A stretch of DNA of 64,000 nt from assembly GCA_011009095.1 (NCBI GenBank), contig VTPC01001013.1, positions 1-64,000 of the forward strand. The letters are read 5' to 3'. The position numbers and the translations under genes are program-made. Positions 1 through 10,785 of the stretch are shown piece by piece; within the stretch, counting starts at the first letter, position 1, and every line of letters starts with the position of its first letter. The stretch is from Ignelater luminosus (taxonomy: Eukaryota > Arthropoda > Insecta > Coleoptera > Elateridae). The notes under the pieces are model-generated. The model saw nothing but the letters and a program-made list of their open reading frames with translations, was not told the DNA's origin and made no database searches.

Positions 1-144
1 TTTTTTTTTATATTTTTGTTACATCTGGGAAGAGCTAGACAAATAAAGAAAATATGTAGTAAGGGAATTTAATTTACTACACAAGATTATTTTATTTTAA
101 CTTTAAAAGCTTTCTCAGACTACTGCATTGAAATTTCAACAAGA

Positions 145-420
145 TTTAAATGTTCAGTTGAAATACATACAATTCTCGGTTGGATGCAAAAACTTTTTTA
201 AATTAAACAAAACTAATGTCACTGGCAAAATTTGAACTTGGCATTTTGTGTATGTACCAAAAAACAGGTTAGAGCGACTCTTAACAAGAGGCTGTCGTGA
301 CTTGCAAGTATTGACTTGAATTGCTCAGCTTTTAAATCACTGAAAACTTGCAGATATACTTTGCTCTTTACAAGTATGGATCTAAATGTTCAGTTAAAGT
401 ATAATTCTCGATTGGGTCCG
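145..420. repeat. Diverged direct repeat at the 3' end of a minus-strand gene
   Basis: Positions 147-190 and 380-418 share a block (aaatgttcagtt, then aattctcg, then ttgg). The second copy covers the candidate last exon of the minus-strand gene here, so this may be a duplicated or alternative 3' end. The rest of 1-393 is AT-rich with nothing else recognised. Confidence 0.35.
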
Positions 421-887
421 GCTAACTGAAGACAAGGACAAATTGCGTCTGGCTCTCTGTTGTATTAATGTAAGCAAACAATCACATGCTAAGAAAATTA
501 TAGTTTCATGTCAGAGTAGTATTTTGAGTTTCCAGGCACTTTATCCTCTTGAGCTGTTTATGACACTCTATAACTACATCTAAAATGTCAATTCAAAATC
601 TAAAAGGTTTCCAAGCTGCTTGGTTATCAAAACTAATACACACCTGAATGATCTCAGCAAAAGGTTTTGTTACTCTTACAAGTGACAAAAAACTGCTATT
701 AAATTTCGCAAGAGTAAACTTTTGCAAATTCCTTCTTTGGTAGGCCTGTCTGTATTTGATCTGCCTACAGATCAGATGAAAGAAAAAAGTGTTTTATTTT
801 ACCGTTTGGAGGAGAGTCGCTTTAGGAGCTCGAAGTCTTCTTGTACTTTGTCGATCAAGAATCTTATATGTAGTCGTTTGTCATAGT
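394..887 (-). CDS. Three 3'-terminal coding exons of an unrecognised gene
   Basis: Read on the minus strand, exon 803-887 (acceptor tttgaag, donor gtaaaa) joins exon 644-764 (acceptor tctgtag, donor gtgtgt) in a compatible phase. Together they give about 68 codons without a stop. The encoded stretch is basic and helix-prone, with DKRLHIRFLIDKVQED early and KFTLAKFNSSFLSL later. A candidate last exon at 394-456 (acceptor acaacag) continues in phase 0 and ends after a Ser/Arg-rich tail, RARRNLSLSSVSR. Exon phases 2+81+2 and 1+120 fit exactly, which is the main support. The upstream part is not identified; a 24-base micro-exon near 920-945 is possible. I do not recognise the family. The last exon is the least certain because its acceptor has a weak pyrimidine tract. 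Confidence 0.45.
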
Positions 888-2779
888 CTTCAAATAAAAG
901 AGAATTTAAGAAACTAAAATAGTACTTGACTTATTTGCCTTCGTAGAAACTAAATTGAAGAAAAGAGACTTGAAATATCGAGATGCTGACACAAATTCAA
1001 TTACTCAAAGAAAAAAGATATAAATTGAGAATAAAAGTAATAAACATAGAAAACAAGAGCAAAATTCTATATTGTCAGGACTTATCTTTCATGTGAGATA
1101 CAAATATCTCGGGTCTGATGTAGTCTATGGAGATAGTGATAGATAAAAACCTTTTTCTACGGGCAAAATTTTTATAAAACATAACGATCATATTAAAGTT
1201 GCTGAGTAATCAGAAGAATTAACTTCTTGTCTATGTAAATAAAGTTTTAACACTCGTGGAATATAAGTAATAAGTTAATTTGTGAAGATGGTTTTTGGTC
1301 AGCCTTTTTCAAGTGATAAAACAACTCGTGGATAGTAGGGTTGACAAATTTTGTGACTACGTATTGAAAAACTGCATTTTGTCTACTGCTACTTTCTCTC
1401 CATCATGTGGGCTGGATTTTCGGCTTCATCCATTCGCATCACTAATAGCAGTGAAGGAAGCATTCCGCTCGAAATTCAACAAAACGTTTTACACTGTCCA
1501 TCCTCACTTTTTTCACATTATGGAGGCATCAAAAAACATAAATTGATAGTTTCATATTTCGCAAAATAGGAGGACACGATTCGTCTGTGATTATTAAATT
1601 GATGGGACTCAGTTTGTTTTTTCCGGACGTTTTTTCCCAGTTCTCGTTATGAATTTGTGCTAAACTTATGTGCAAGAGTGTTTGAGTGTTTTCCAGCGTT
1701 TTTTGATCACTGAAGAAAATAAACACCTAGATTTGGTTAGCAACTTTGTATTTTTTGTGCAATTTGCATTGTGATGCATATTATCTAGGAAACTTCCAAA
1801 AACGTTAGTAGATATTGTTTTGTACACGATTTAGCCATGCAGTTTGTTTGAAAGAACTTTTGTTACCTGTTACCTTTCTTTTTGTACTTACTTGGAAGAG
1901 TAAAGGAATGTAGTATATCATTTGAAGACTTGAATGATAGTAATAATGTGTATCAATCCATTTTACATTTTGGATCTTACAATTTTGGTTCTTACATGTT
2001 CTTACTCTGTTGAATTCTTGTTCCGAGTCGATGTATTAAACATTGTTTGTTTTCCATCAATTGTTTTGTTTACAGGTGAGAATTTCGGGTATTTTTTGCA
2101 GTATACACTTGATCTAGTAAAAAAGGCTGCTTTTGCATTTTTCTCATAGGATGCGCTTTTTGCAAGTAAAATAGAATTTCCCAAAATATTTTAAATTTGT
2201 TGAGAACTCGAAATGAATTTTTTTGTCGACTTTCCAGAAATTTAAGATTTTCCCAATAAATTCTGGGCATTATTCACAAACAGATTTCATCTAAACTACC
2301 GTATCCACTTCGTTGTGAATCTTGCAAACAATAAAATCCATAAGCGTTACAATAACTTAGGGAAACTATATGATATTAAAATTAAATGTAACAGAACACG
2401 CTTTCAAATGATAATAATATTGAGGGTTACACTCACAGTATAACCATCGAACGACCATATGTGAAGCTACGTTCTGCAACATTCTTTATTTACTCTAATA
2501 ATGGATTAGCATAAATGCAGGGGCGACTTTACTTTATTAAAGTTCCATAAAGAACGTAACATTTGCTGTTTGTGCTGTTAATATCATAAGAAGCGTAATT
2601 AAATATTGTAGACGTTTCTCTGAATTCTTAAAATTTGTCGAGATTTTTATATAATTGCTACGAGGGTTGCTAAAGTAAGTTAATTATCTCTTACGAGGTG
2701 TTAAAACTAGACTTCAGTAGATAGCAAGATGGTATTATTTCGAAGGCATTAAATCATCATTAAACAGCATTCAGAGAGT
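888..2779. other. AT-rich intron or intergenic DNA, nothing recognised
   Basis: Short open frames on both strands (for example 1295-1546 and 1934-2149) have no family signature, no supporting splice sites and AT-driven composition. If the minus-strand gene at 394-887 has its promoter upstream, part of this is intron. Confidence 0.5.
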
Positions 2780-3060
2780 TAGCTAGCCAGGAGGACACTT
2801 GTATAATAACATGTGTTCGCTGGCCACAGACTCACTGGCCGCCATAGCGCACATGCGGTTGGAAACGCACAGCCAGTATATCGTCAAGAACCGCTAGATA
2901 AAATGAAAAAGTAATTTTCTTCGAAGAGAATTCATGGCAACTCGGAGCTATTGTTTCCGCATTAGCATCGAGTTAGCGCTTGCCGTCACATGACCGGTCG
3001 CCCCACATGCGCCGCTCATCAGACGCTGCTCTACCATACTGAACACGACTACAATCGTAA
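2780..3060. promoter_or_regulatory. GC- and CpG-rich island, candidate promoter
   Basis: This stretch contains many CpG and GC-rich words (ggccgccatagcgcac, catgaccggtcgcccc, catgcgccgctc) in otherwise strongly AT-rich DNA. No ORF explains the composition. It lies upstream of the minus-strand exons at 394-887 and could be their promoter, possibly shared with a plus-strand transcript. No TATA box is evident. Confidence 0.35.
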
Positions 3061-4079
3061 ATCAAACAGAATTAAATATTAAAAACGTTCAAAGTTTTCC
3101 TCCCTTATTCTAAATTTAAAATGAATGTAAAGTAGATAATTCGAATTTTAGAAATTTGAACCATTCTTTTCGCAGAGGAAAAGAAATTTAATTTAATAGT
3201 GCCAACACATGTGACTGTCATTTCGAGATTTCAGCATTCGATTTTCATATTTCCGCACCGTCTTTGTCTGATGCAAGGACTGAAATCCCTGCTTTCAGCG
3301 ACGCCTGTCACTACTAGGATCATTCAAAAGCATTTTCAGTTTGAAAAGATTACTTTCGTTACTTCTAAAATTAGAACAGTACCGGAGTTCTCCCAAATAC
3401 AGCACTTTTATTTCTACGTTTTCCTTTCGATTATAAGCAGGCTTTTGAGTGTTAATTAAATAAATGATGGTATTAAAACAATTAAAACAAGTTAATTAAA
3501 ACGATAAAGCAAAACAATGGGCAAAAACAACAAACAAATGGTTATCGATTATTCATTAGCTATAGCAGAAGAAAGATGAGAAAGAAGCGCAACTTTTTAC
3601 AAACGGTCAATGTTAAGTGTCTCCGCCGATAAGCAAAATACTAGTCATTATTTACTTGGTTACTGCAAAAAAGCAGCGGCACCATGTGAAAAAGACAAAT
3701 GTAAAGTTCGAGTATCTGCTTGTCCTATTTAAAAGCGGAAAAAGAACGTATTCGATTTCTTGATCCTACCGCATCTAATTTTATATATCAGAAGTGTTAA
3801 TATTTGCGCCAGAGTGGTCGGCCGCAGGTGTAGCTATATCGGCTGTGATTTCAGAATATCTAAACGGAGCTTCCGCGTTTTATTTCCATACACCCAAGCG
3901 ACTGGCCCCGCTGCCCTTGCGCTATCTTGAGCCGAATCTATCTCGGGAGAATAAGAATTGAATTCGAAATGCGGCTGACCAATAGCAACTGTGGATTACG
4001 GTTGCGAAAATTGAATTCAAAAACTCGGATAGAATCTATAATGCGACCTTTTTGAAATATATATCTTATTTGGTTTTTA
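3061..4079. other. Mostly AT-rich spacer with rising GC after 3800
   Basis: No coding region is convincing. The open frame 3199-3459 on the plus strand has no recognisable domain. From about 3800 CpG words become frequent again and lead into the next island. Confidence 0.4.
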
Positions 4080-4530
4080 CTGTCAGGTCGGAGATTGGTC
4101 GTCGATCGAGTCCAAGAGAAGGGGGTCGCTCTCGCGGTGCAGCCATATATTGCCCTGCTGTTTGCGGTTGCTTCGCTAAGTGGCCGTTTGTTTAGGTTAG
4201 CGCCGTATAGTCACAAGCCTTTTAGCACGTCCAGACTTATTACTGTCTTTAGATAAATAGGACAATTAAGTGTTCGCTTTTTACACCCCCGTTTTACACA
4301 GATAAGCTCGAGATGAGGACTTTGGTGAGTCAGAGGACGGGTAACTCCGATCGTGGAATTGCCGCACGTGGCGGACGCGTGCACATTGCCACCAAATCAC
4401 ACTCTAATGCGAATGTAATGACTTGTGTCTGTATTGCACATGTGTTGACACGTATCGCTTGAATTGACCGCACGCACCCCACGTTTGATAAGGCGGAAAG
4501 GAAGAATATTGCGGCATACGTGCTTACCAC
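4080..4530. promoter_or_regulatory. Second CpG-rich island with possible first exons in both directions
   Basis: A CpG-dense segment (for example gtcgatcgag, cgctctcgcggtg, gcacgtggcggacgcg) stands out from its surroundings. On the plus strand an ATG at 4313 is followed after four codons (MRTL) by a donor-like gtgagt at 4325. On the minus strand a donor-like gtaagc lies near 4523. Both could be first exons of genes with long introns, but no matching downstream exon was found. The open frame 4330-4530 (-) is probably a composition artefact of the island. Confidence 0.3.
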
Positions 4531-6789
4531 GTTGTTTCACACTACGTGAACCGTATAACGTTATCACCCTTTTGATTAACTTTAAACTTTTTATCTTTAT
4601 GTTTGATCTAAGTATTTATATATTAAGGGACTATCTCGCATCGTACCTAATCTTATTATAAAATTATCTTGTAATGCTACTGCTGTTTTGTAACAATGCG
4701 TTACGAAGCTTCAAAAAGGTATAAAAGAACATTCGTTTATTCTTTCGAACGACTATTTTTCGCTAATCAAACGTACAATAACGCACAACGCTTTTCAATT
4801 ATTTCTTTAACAAACGGGACGCTTTCAGAAACGTAACGTAAAAGTTAATATTTCTGATGTAATCAATTTCTTGGTTCCAACTAACACAGTGTTCTTCCAA
4901 CTTTTCTTATTTTTGCTGTATATTTTTCACCATAGCAAATCTTGAATTTTACATTGAAAGCTAACTTGAACTGTAAACTTGCTTGGCTTAGTTTAGATTA
5001 GATATTCAAGCAAACCACGATGTTAGATCTCCTTTTGTTTTTGACCACAGGATGTGTCTTAATGAAAAGTCATGAAGAAAAATTTATATTTATTTATCAG
5101 TTAAATTAATTAGTTTCTCATGATTGTTTTTTCAGTTTCGCTTGCCGCCAGGTTGTCTGTGAGTATGACTATGACCTTCTCCAGCCCGTTTGGGCAATCA
5201 GTATTTGCTGTTTTCGCATATCTGTCGATCTTTTCTTTGATAAAGTTTGCTTTCATATAATATTAAATAAGATCCCAGTCTCTTCCTTAAAGATTCAATA
5301 CTTCAGTCGTTTTCAGACTTTCATGTTGTCGATCTTGCCTAAAGTTATACAAAATGAATACCTACGTAACTAGTTAAAAGATATCTTTTGTTATCAAAAC
5401 GTGCGATATGATTTTGAATCGTTAGATTTAAAAAAAAAGCAAAATTGATTTGGGTGAAGATTGGAACAGAAAGCGTGCGAAGTCTGAAACGTAAAATCAA
5501 CTAGCGCATCGACCAAACCAATCATGGTAAAGCTATCAAGGGATGCTTTTGCGTGGGCTAGTTAGAAGCCCACCGGAACTTTTTGGGCAAAGCTTGTTTC
5601 TTAGTATAGCACAGTAAACTGTGTTGGCCGCTACCTTTCTGGTTTCATTTGATATCTGCAACCTAAAATGTTATTGTTTGACTCTCAGTTTTAAACATTT
5701 AAGTTTAACTTTGTGAATTTGCCATAACGTACTAGAACAAAATCTCACACTAATCAACACATCTCATTGCTCCTGCTTCAGGCGATGCCAAAGTGATTTT
5801 TGTTACTATTCCAAACCACACCAAATTCTGTAAAATCATCTACGATTGTACAATAAATATGCAGATCACTGGATTATTGTTTGCAAAAGGAAATAAAATA
5901 ATTAAAACTTTGAGTTCAATCCTGAATTAAAGGAAGAACGACCAGTTTTTGCCATCACTTTTACTTATTCACGTGTTACACCAAATGGCCCAAATGCTTG
6001 AGATCGAAGATAGAAGTTTTGTAATTATCAAACAAAATCATACAAATTCATTCTCTTTTTTTCATCTACGAAGACTATTTTTTCCATTCATTGTTATATC
6101 ACCAATGCCCAAAAACTTAATTCAAATGAAAGTCTATAGAAGTTCTTGGGCAAGTTATAACCTAGTATGTTTCTGTATCATTCACTATTTAAAAAAAGGT
6201 TTTTGTTTTTGCAGAGCAGAGTTAACTACAAAAAGTGTCAAGGATGTTACGTTGCTACATTTCAACAACTCAGAAGCAGCTGGTGCTAAGACCTTTACAA
6301 GTTTCTCAAAACAACACCATTTGGAACCATAAGTCTTTTACGAATAGGTAAAAGTAATTTTAAAAACAGACTACAAAAATATGTTGAAGTCAATAAAGGA
6401 ACAGTTCATTTGAGTTTTTTTATGAGATTGCCTAATTCTACCGGTTTTGTTTTTGTAAGTCGTTCGAAATGAGTTGTATTTGTCTTGGAATATATTAATA
6501 ATGTCCGGGATACTCTTGACTGTGTTTTATTGTCTACAATTTATTGAAAATGTTCTGGAGCGCTGTGTGTTGCCTATACAAATTAGGAATACAAGCCGCA
6601 AGGGCTTGTGATGGGTTTTAGTGCACTCGTAATAAGATTGACAATAGAGTTGGCAAAACCTTTTACTCGATTTTTAATTTTGGACTCACCAAGATCTAAT
6701 ATGATATATCACTTAAAACGGTCACTGCTCCTTTGCAGAAAAAATAAACATAATTTGACTTTGACCGTAGAGGCAGTTTAGTTCAGTTC
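4531..6789. other. AT-rich spacer; no gene recognised
   Basis: The plus-strand frame 5949-6332 (127 codons) has no recognisable domain, is interrupted by splice-like pyrimidine tracts and is not supported. The 6430-6780 part may be a badly decayed continuation of the LINE fragment that follows. Confidence 0.4.
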
Positions 6790-6935
6790 AGACACTTCAT
6801 AAGATCACCATGAATACAAAGTTGTAAAGCTTTTCAGCAACATAGAATGGTTAACACGATCAAACACTTTGGACAAGTCCGTGTACAGAAAATCAGTCTG
6901 ACAAGTGATTTCATATAACACAATAATTTTTAATA
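6790..6935 (-). mobile_element. Non-LTR retrotransposon (LINE) reverse-transcriptase fragment
   Basis: Minus-strand translation gives TDFLYTDLSKVFDRVNHSML, which matches reverse-transcriptase motif A of jockey/CR1-type LINEs (consensus D-x-SKAFD-x-VNH). The reading frame is short, with a stop about 15 codons later, so this is a dead fragment. What flanks it is too decayed to assign. The DD41D transposon starts about 140 bp away. Confidence 0.7.
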
Positions 6936-7071
6936 TTGAATTTGTCATCATTTTTATGGACAAATGTAATTAAGCTAAGCTTTCAACTATTAGAAAAAAC
7001 ATCTAGTGCTAATGCGCGATTACAGATTTTGCATAAAATGTTTACAAGATTGAAACAACAAATTACTAGTA

Positions 7072-7102
7072 AAGGGTTTTCCAATAAGAGGTGTTATTTT
7101 GA
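7072..7102 (+). repeat. Terminal inverted repeat of the DD41D element
   Basis: 31 bp identical to the reverse complement of 8346-8376, preceded by TA. Confidence 0.95.
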
Positions 7103-7176
7103 TATTCAAAGAAAAGTGCCATTTTTTAATATAAATGATCGGATGTTTATTTCATTATAAAGAGGAAGGTATGCCG

Positions 7177-8262
7177 TTAATAGTGGAAAATAACATCAGG
7201 CAAATGACCACCACGACCACGCTTACAGGACAATATCCTTTTCATGAAATTTTCCATAACCAAATCGCAAAGTGGCTGCCCTATGTCCTCGATAGCCTCA
7301 CGAATTCCATCTTTGAGGTCTTGAATCGACGCTGGGCTGTTGGCGTAGACCTTCTCTTTCACGTGGCCCCAAAGAAAGAAGTCGCAAGGTGTTAAATCAC
7401 AAGATCTCGGTGGCCAATTGTGATCACCTCTTCGAGAGATAACACGGTCCGGAAACTTTTTCCGTAAAAGATCAATGGTTTCGTTGCTTGTGTGGCACGT
7501 AGCGCCGTCTTGTTGAAAGTAAACGTTGTCCAGATCAATACCATCCAATTCCGGCCATAAAAAATCGATAATCATCTCTCGATAGCGCAATCCAGTCACC
7601 GTAACTGTTGCTCCAGCCTCATTTTCGAAAAAGTAAGGTCCAATGACTCCGCCGGACCATAAACCGCACCAAACAGTCACACGTTGAGGATAGAGAGACT
7701 TTTCAACAATAACTCTTGGATTTTCTGAGCCCCAGATCCGACAATTTTGCTTGTTGACGAAGCCACCGAGGTGGAAATGGGCCTCATCACTCAAGATGAT
7801 TTTTCGATGGAATTCTGAATCATTTTCATGCATTTCAACGACCCAATCAGCAAAGACACGACGTTGTTGATGATCGGCCGGCTTGAGTTCTTGTGTTAAC
7901 TGGACTTTATAAGCCTTAAGACCCAAATCTTTATGCAAAATACGGTGTAATGACGTTTGTGGAATGGCTAATTCCAAAGAACGACGAGGAATGGACAAAC
8001 CTGGGTTTTCTTTAACACTTTCGGCTACAACAGCAATATTCTCGGCTGTTCTTGAGCGACGTGCACGGGTGTTATTCTTCACATCACTAACTTGTCCCAA
8101 GAGCTCGAATTTTTTCACCAATTTCTGTATTGCGCTTCGACAAGGTGCTTCACGGTGACCCAAAAATGTTCGAGTTTTACGAACCGTCTCTGCCAAATTT
8201 TCACCATTTTTATAGTGAATTTTAATAATTTCAATGCGTTGTTGAAGCGTGTATCGTTCCAT
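7177..8262 (-). CDS. DD41D Tc1/mariner-superfamily transposase, intact
   Basis: This is a single-exon 361-residue protein that should bind the element's inverted repeats and catalyse cut-and-paste transposition into TA sites in the nucleus. Residues 1-60 (MERYTLQQRIEIIKIHY onward) form the first helix-turn-helix, and residues 85-125 resemble the second (IPRRSLELAIPQTSLHRIL). The catalytic triad is visible: D159 in LSDEAHF, D252 in FQQDGA and D294 in LTPCDFFLWG, with 41 residues between the last two. WCGLWSGGVIGPYFF at about 198-212 is the usual beta-strand segment. The start was chosen because an ATG with this HTH sequence begins 114 bp inside the TIR end and the length is normal for the family. 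No stops or frameshifts are present. Confidence 0.93.
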   Translation of the reverse strand: MERYTLQQRIEIIKIHYKNGENLAETVRKTRTFLGHREAPCRSAIQKLVKKFELLGQVSDVKNNTRARRSRTAENIAVVAESVKENPGLSIPRRSLELAIPQTSLHRILHKDLGLKAYKVQLTQELKPADHQQRRVFADWVVEMHENDSEFHRKIILSDEAHFHLGGFVNKQNCRIWGSENPRVIVEKSLYPQRVTVWCGLWSGGVIGPYFFENEAGATVTVTGLRYREMIIDFLWPELDGIDLDNVYFQQDGATCHTSNETIDLLRKKFPDRVISRRGDHNWPPRSCDLTPCDFFLWGHVKEKVYANSPASIQDLKDGIREAIEDIGQPLCDLVMENFMKRILSCKRGRGGHLPDVIFHY

Positions 8263-8345
8263 ATTTATTAATGGCGTAGTTTCTACTTGTCAAATGTCAA
8301 AAAATGATAGCTTCAAAAGTTACATCTACCGAAATAGCGGGCTAT

Positions 8346-8376
8346 TCAAAATAACACCTCTTATTGGAAAACCCTT
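8346..8376 (-). repeat. Terminal inverted repeat of the DD41D element
   Basis: Perfect partner of 7072-7102, followed by TA. Confidence 0.95.
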
Positions 8377-8539
8377 TACATTGCAGATCCAAATCTTCTT
8401 TCTCACTTATTTACAAAACTCAGCTGTGGTTTCATCAACCCCTGTGTGCCAGTATCTTTGGAACATTGCTGTTATAGTTTTTACATAGAAACACGTTACC
8501 CTCCTTGCTAACATCTTTTTCTTCTTTCTCTTCAGCTTA

Positions 8540-9195
8540 TCCCTTTCGGTTAGGGGTAGCTGTTCTTCACTTTCCTTCTCCATTCCGTCCGGTCCCTTGT
8601 GTCCTCAGATGTTAACTCCTTCTCTCTCAGGTCTTCCGCGACACAATCTTTCCATCTCCTTCTGGGCCTTCTCCTGACTAGCGTGCCGTTTACCTGCAAG
8701 TCCATCATTTCCTTCAAGACGTGCTTATTTTCCCTTTTCATCACGTGCCCACACCACTGTAGTCTTTGTTCTTGAACTTTCTTGGTAGTTTCTTCTACCC
8801 CTACCTGCTCTCTAAACCACTCGTTCCTTACCCCATCCCTCCTCGTCTTTCTCATAGTCCATCGCAACATCCTCATTTCTTCTACGTCAAATTTCTTTTC
8901 TTGAACCTTCTTTACAGGCCATGTCTCGCTGCCATAGGTTAGGGCTGATCTCACCATTGATTTAAAAATCCTTCTGATCCGTTTATCACACAGTACCTCG
9001 GTAGTCTTTTTTTAGTGCATCCAACCTGCTTGAATTCTGTGATTTATCTCCCTTTCAAGGTCTCCGCTTTCTGTGACGTACGACCCGAGGTACTTGAAGT
9101 CACGTGTCCTTATCAAGCTATCTCTCTATAACTTCACCTCTCCTGCTTTTTCGTTTTCGCCAAGCCACAGGTACTCAGTCTTTTTTGCAAAATCG
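8540..9195 (-). mobile_element. RTE-type LINE, 3' end of reverse-transcriptase ORF, decayed
   Basis: Minus-strand translation from about 9190 downward gives the end of an endonuclease/reverse-transcriptase polyprotein. KKTEYLWLGENEKAGEVKL is followed by a stop, then FKYLGSYVTESGDLEREIN, a second stop after GWMH, then KKTTEVLCDKRIRRIFKS. The frame then stays open through ALTYGSETW to RRRPRRRWKDCVAEDL at 8550-8957. The order KTEY, YLGS, CDKR, LTYGSETW, RLQWCGHV, RRPRRRW is diagnostic of these LINEs. Two in-frame stops and the missing 5' part make it a typical 5'-truncated, inactive copy. Confidence 0.88.
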
Positions 9196-10497
9196 AGTTG
9201 CATTACATGTGTCGCATGCAAAACTTATCGCATACACTGAGATCATTTTTGTACATCGTGTTTCATAAGTAGTTGTCAATTTAGAATATTGTAGACAATA
9301 ATCTCCTCTTAAAACGCTGAAGAAATCTATGGATGTTTTTTGGGAATGCAAAACATGACTAATCAATTTCACTGATTGGTCTCGAGCCCTTCGCGTCTTA
9401 TTTCAATCTACTGCCTTTCTTGTTACTTCAGAATTTGTCATAAATCTTTTGGTCTTACCATCAGAGGCTTCTAGCTCTGTCTATTAACGACAATTCGAGA
9501 ATTCCACAACGTAACGAATGACATTTAGTTGGCAAGGATATAACAAATAAGTCCAAATTCTACTATTCATTACTTCTCTTGTTTTGATATTAACTTGATG
9601 TATTCTTGAATATTTATCTTTTTTCTCAAGGTCTCTCTATTACGAATTCCAATGTAAACTGATAGTGTTATTGTTTCGCTACTAACTTTAAGTTCAAGTT
9701 TCTTTACGATTGTCAACTAAGTTTTTTCTGTTTGTTCTCCGAACAAATCTAAAGCAGTTGTACCGAAAATAGAAACGATACATTTTTGAGAAATGTTTCT
9801 TTGACGATCACATGAAAATGCCAATCTTATTGAAGTGGAATTTTTAACTTCCTTCTATAAACACCTTATTGGAATCCAAATACTCACCGTTGGAAGCCTC
9901 CAATAGTCAGATACGTACTAGCACTTAGAGATATGTATAACTTCAGCTGAACCTTTTGGCGTTTCTAGATTGTTGGAGTGCAAGAATTCTTGTAGAACTC
10001 AGTTAATTTAATTAATTTCCATTAATGGTGCAAGTAGATATGATGACCTTAAGTGTCTGGCTTTCTTCATTTGTCATAAATAAATTGTCTAACTTTGAAG
10101 AGAATGCATTTGTGGTAAACGATACTTTTTGTTATTTTGCTACCAGACACCTTTCTTAAATATCATAAGCATTGTTATCTATATCTCGATGAAGTTAGGC
10201 ACTGATGGGCTAAATTTTATCAAAGAGTACACATGCTTAAGTCATACTAATGTGACTTGTAAAAAAACAAAACTCAAAACTGGTGCTCAAGTTTAAAAGC
10301 TTTTAAAATTCACATCTCGGCTAACCAATTCAACTATTATATGGAAGCAAAAAAACTGCTGAAATGTCACTTTTAGGATATCCAAATAACAGATACAGGC
10401 AGTATGGTGACCGGATGGAACATGGTATTTGGGCAACGATTTCTTAAAGAATGGTGTCTTTACTAGTTCCGAATTTTTGACCAATCTTTTTCTGTTC
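9196..10497. other. AT-rich spacer; at most a weak minus-strand exon
   Basis: No gene is recognised. Around 9890-9960 the minus strand shows an open stretch ending at a good donor (cg|gtgagt), but the acceptor is poor and no partner exon was found. It is only a weak candidate. Confidence 0.4.
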
Positions 10498-10785
10498 TTA
10501 GGAATCAAAGAAGATTACGTCAAAACGATTTAACACCAAGGCAAGTTCTTGCCTTTTGCAAGGTATTTCTTTTGATTCCTCCACTGGTCAATAACCTTTT
10601 GGAGAATAATATCTCTACTTGGTTTAGATTTTCCACCGACTATTCCCTATTCTTGGGAAGTAAACATGGTTACATTATTTCCTATCTTTAGCAAGCAAAG
10701 AAGGTTACGTCAAAGCGACCCAACTCCAAGGCAACTTCCCGCCTATTCGAGGCATTGCTTCAAATCGTCCGCTTTGGGGAGTGGA
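10498..10785. repeat. Diverged direct repeat of about 85 bp
   Basis: About 10500-10585 and 10688-10780 share the order caaagaagattacgtcaaa, then acaccaaggcaa, then ttgccttttgcaaggtattt (or close variants). They look like two old copies of one unit separated by about 100 bp. No coding content is recognised. Confidence 0.45.

Larger units (their letters stand above)
7072..8376 (-). mobile_element. Complete Tc1/mariner-superfamily transposon, DD41D type
   Basis: The element is 1305 bp, bounded by perfect 31-bp terminal inverted repeats starting AAGGGTTTTCCAATAAGAGG, each directly flanked by the TA target duplication (7070-7071 and 8377-8378). Its single minus-strand ORF is complete. TIRs without mismatches, an intact frame and intact catalytic residues suggest a young, possibly autonomous copy. 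Catalytic spacing and the HTH (DUF4817-like) N-terminus place it among the DD41D families rather than the classic DD34D mariners. Confidence 0.92.

Noticed and set aside
5949-6332. 127-codon plus-strand ORF
   Set aside because: No domain, no conserved motif and AT-driven composition; length is within reach of chance in this window.
9875-9960. Possible odorant-receptor-like exon on the minus strand
   Set aside because: Only a good donor and a vague resemblance; the acceptor is poor, an adjacent stop precedes it and no companion exon was found.
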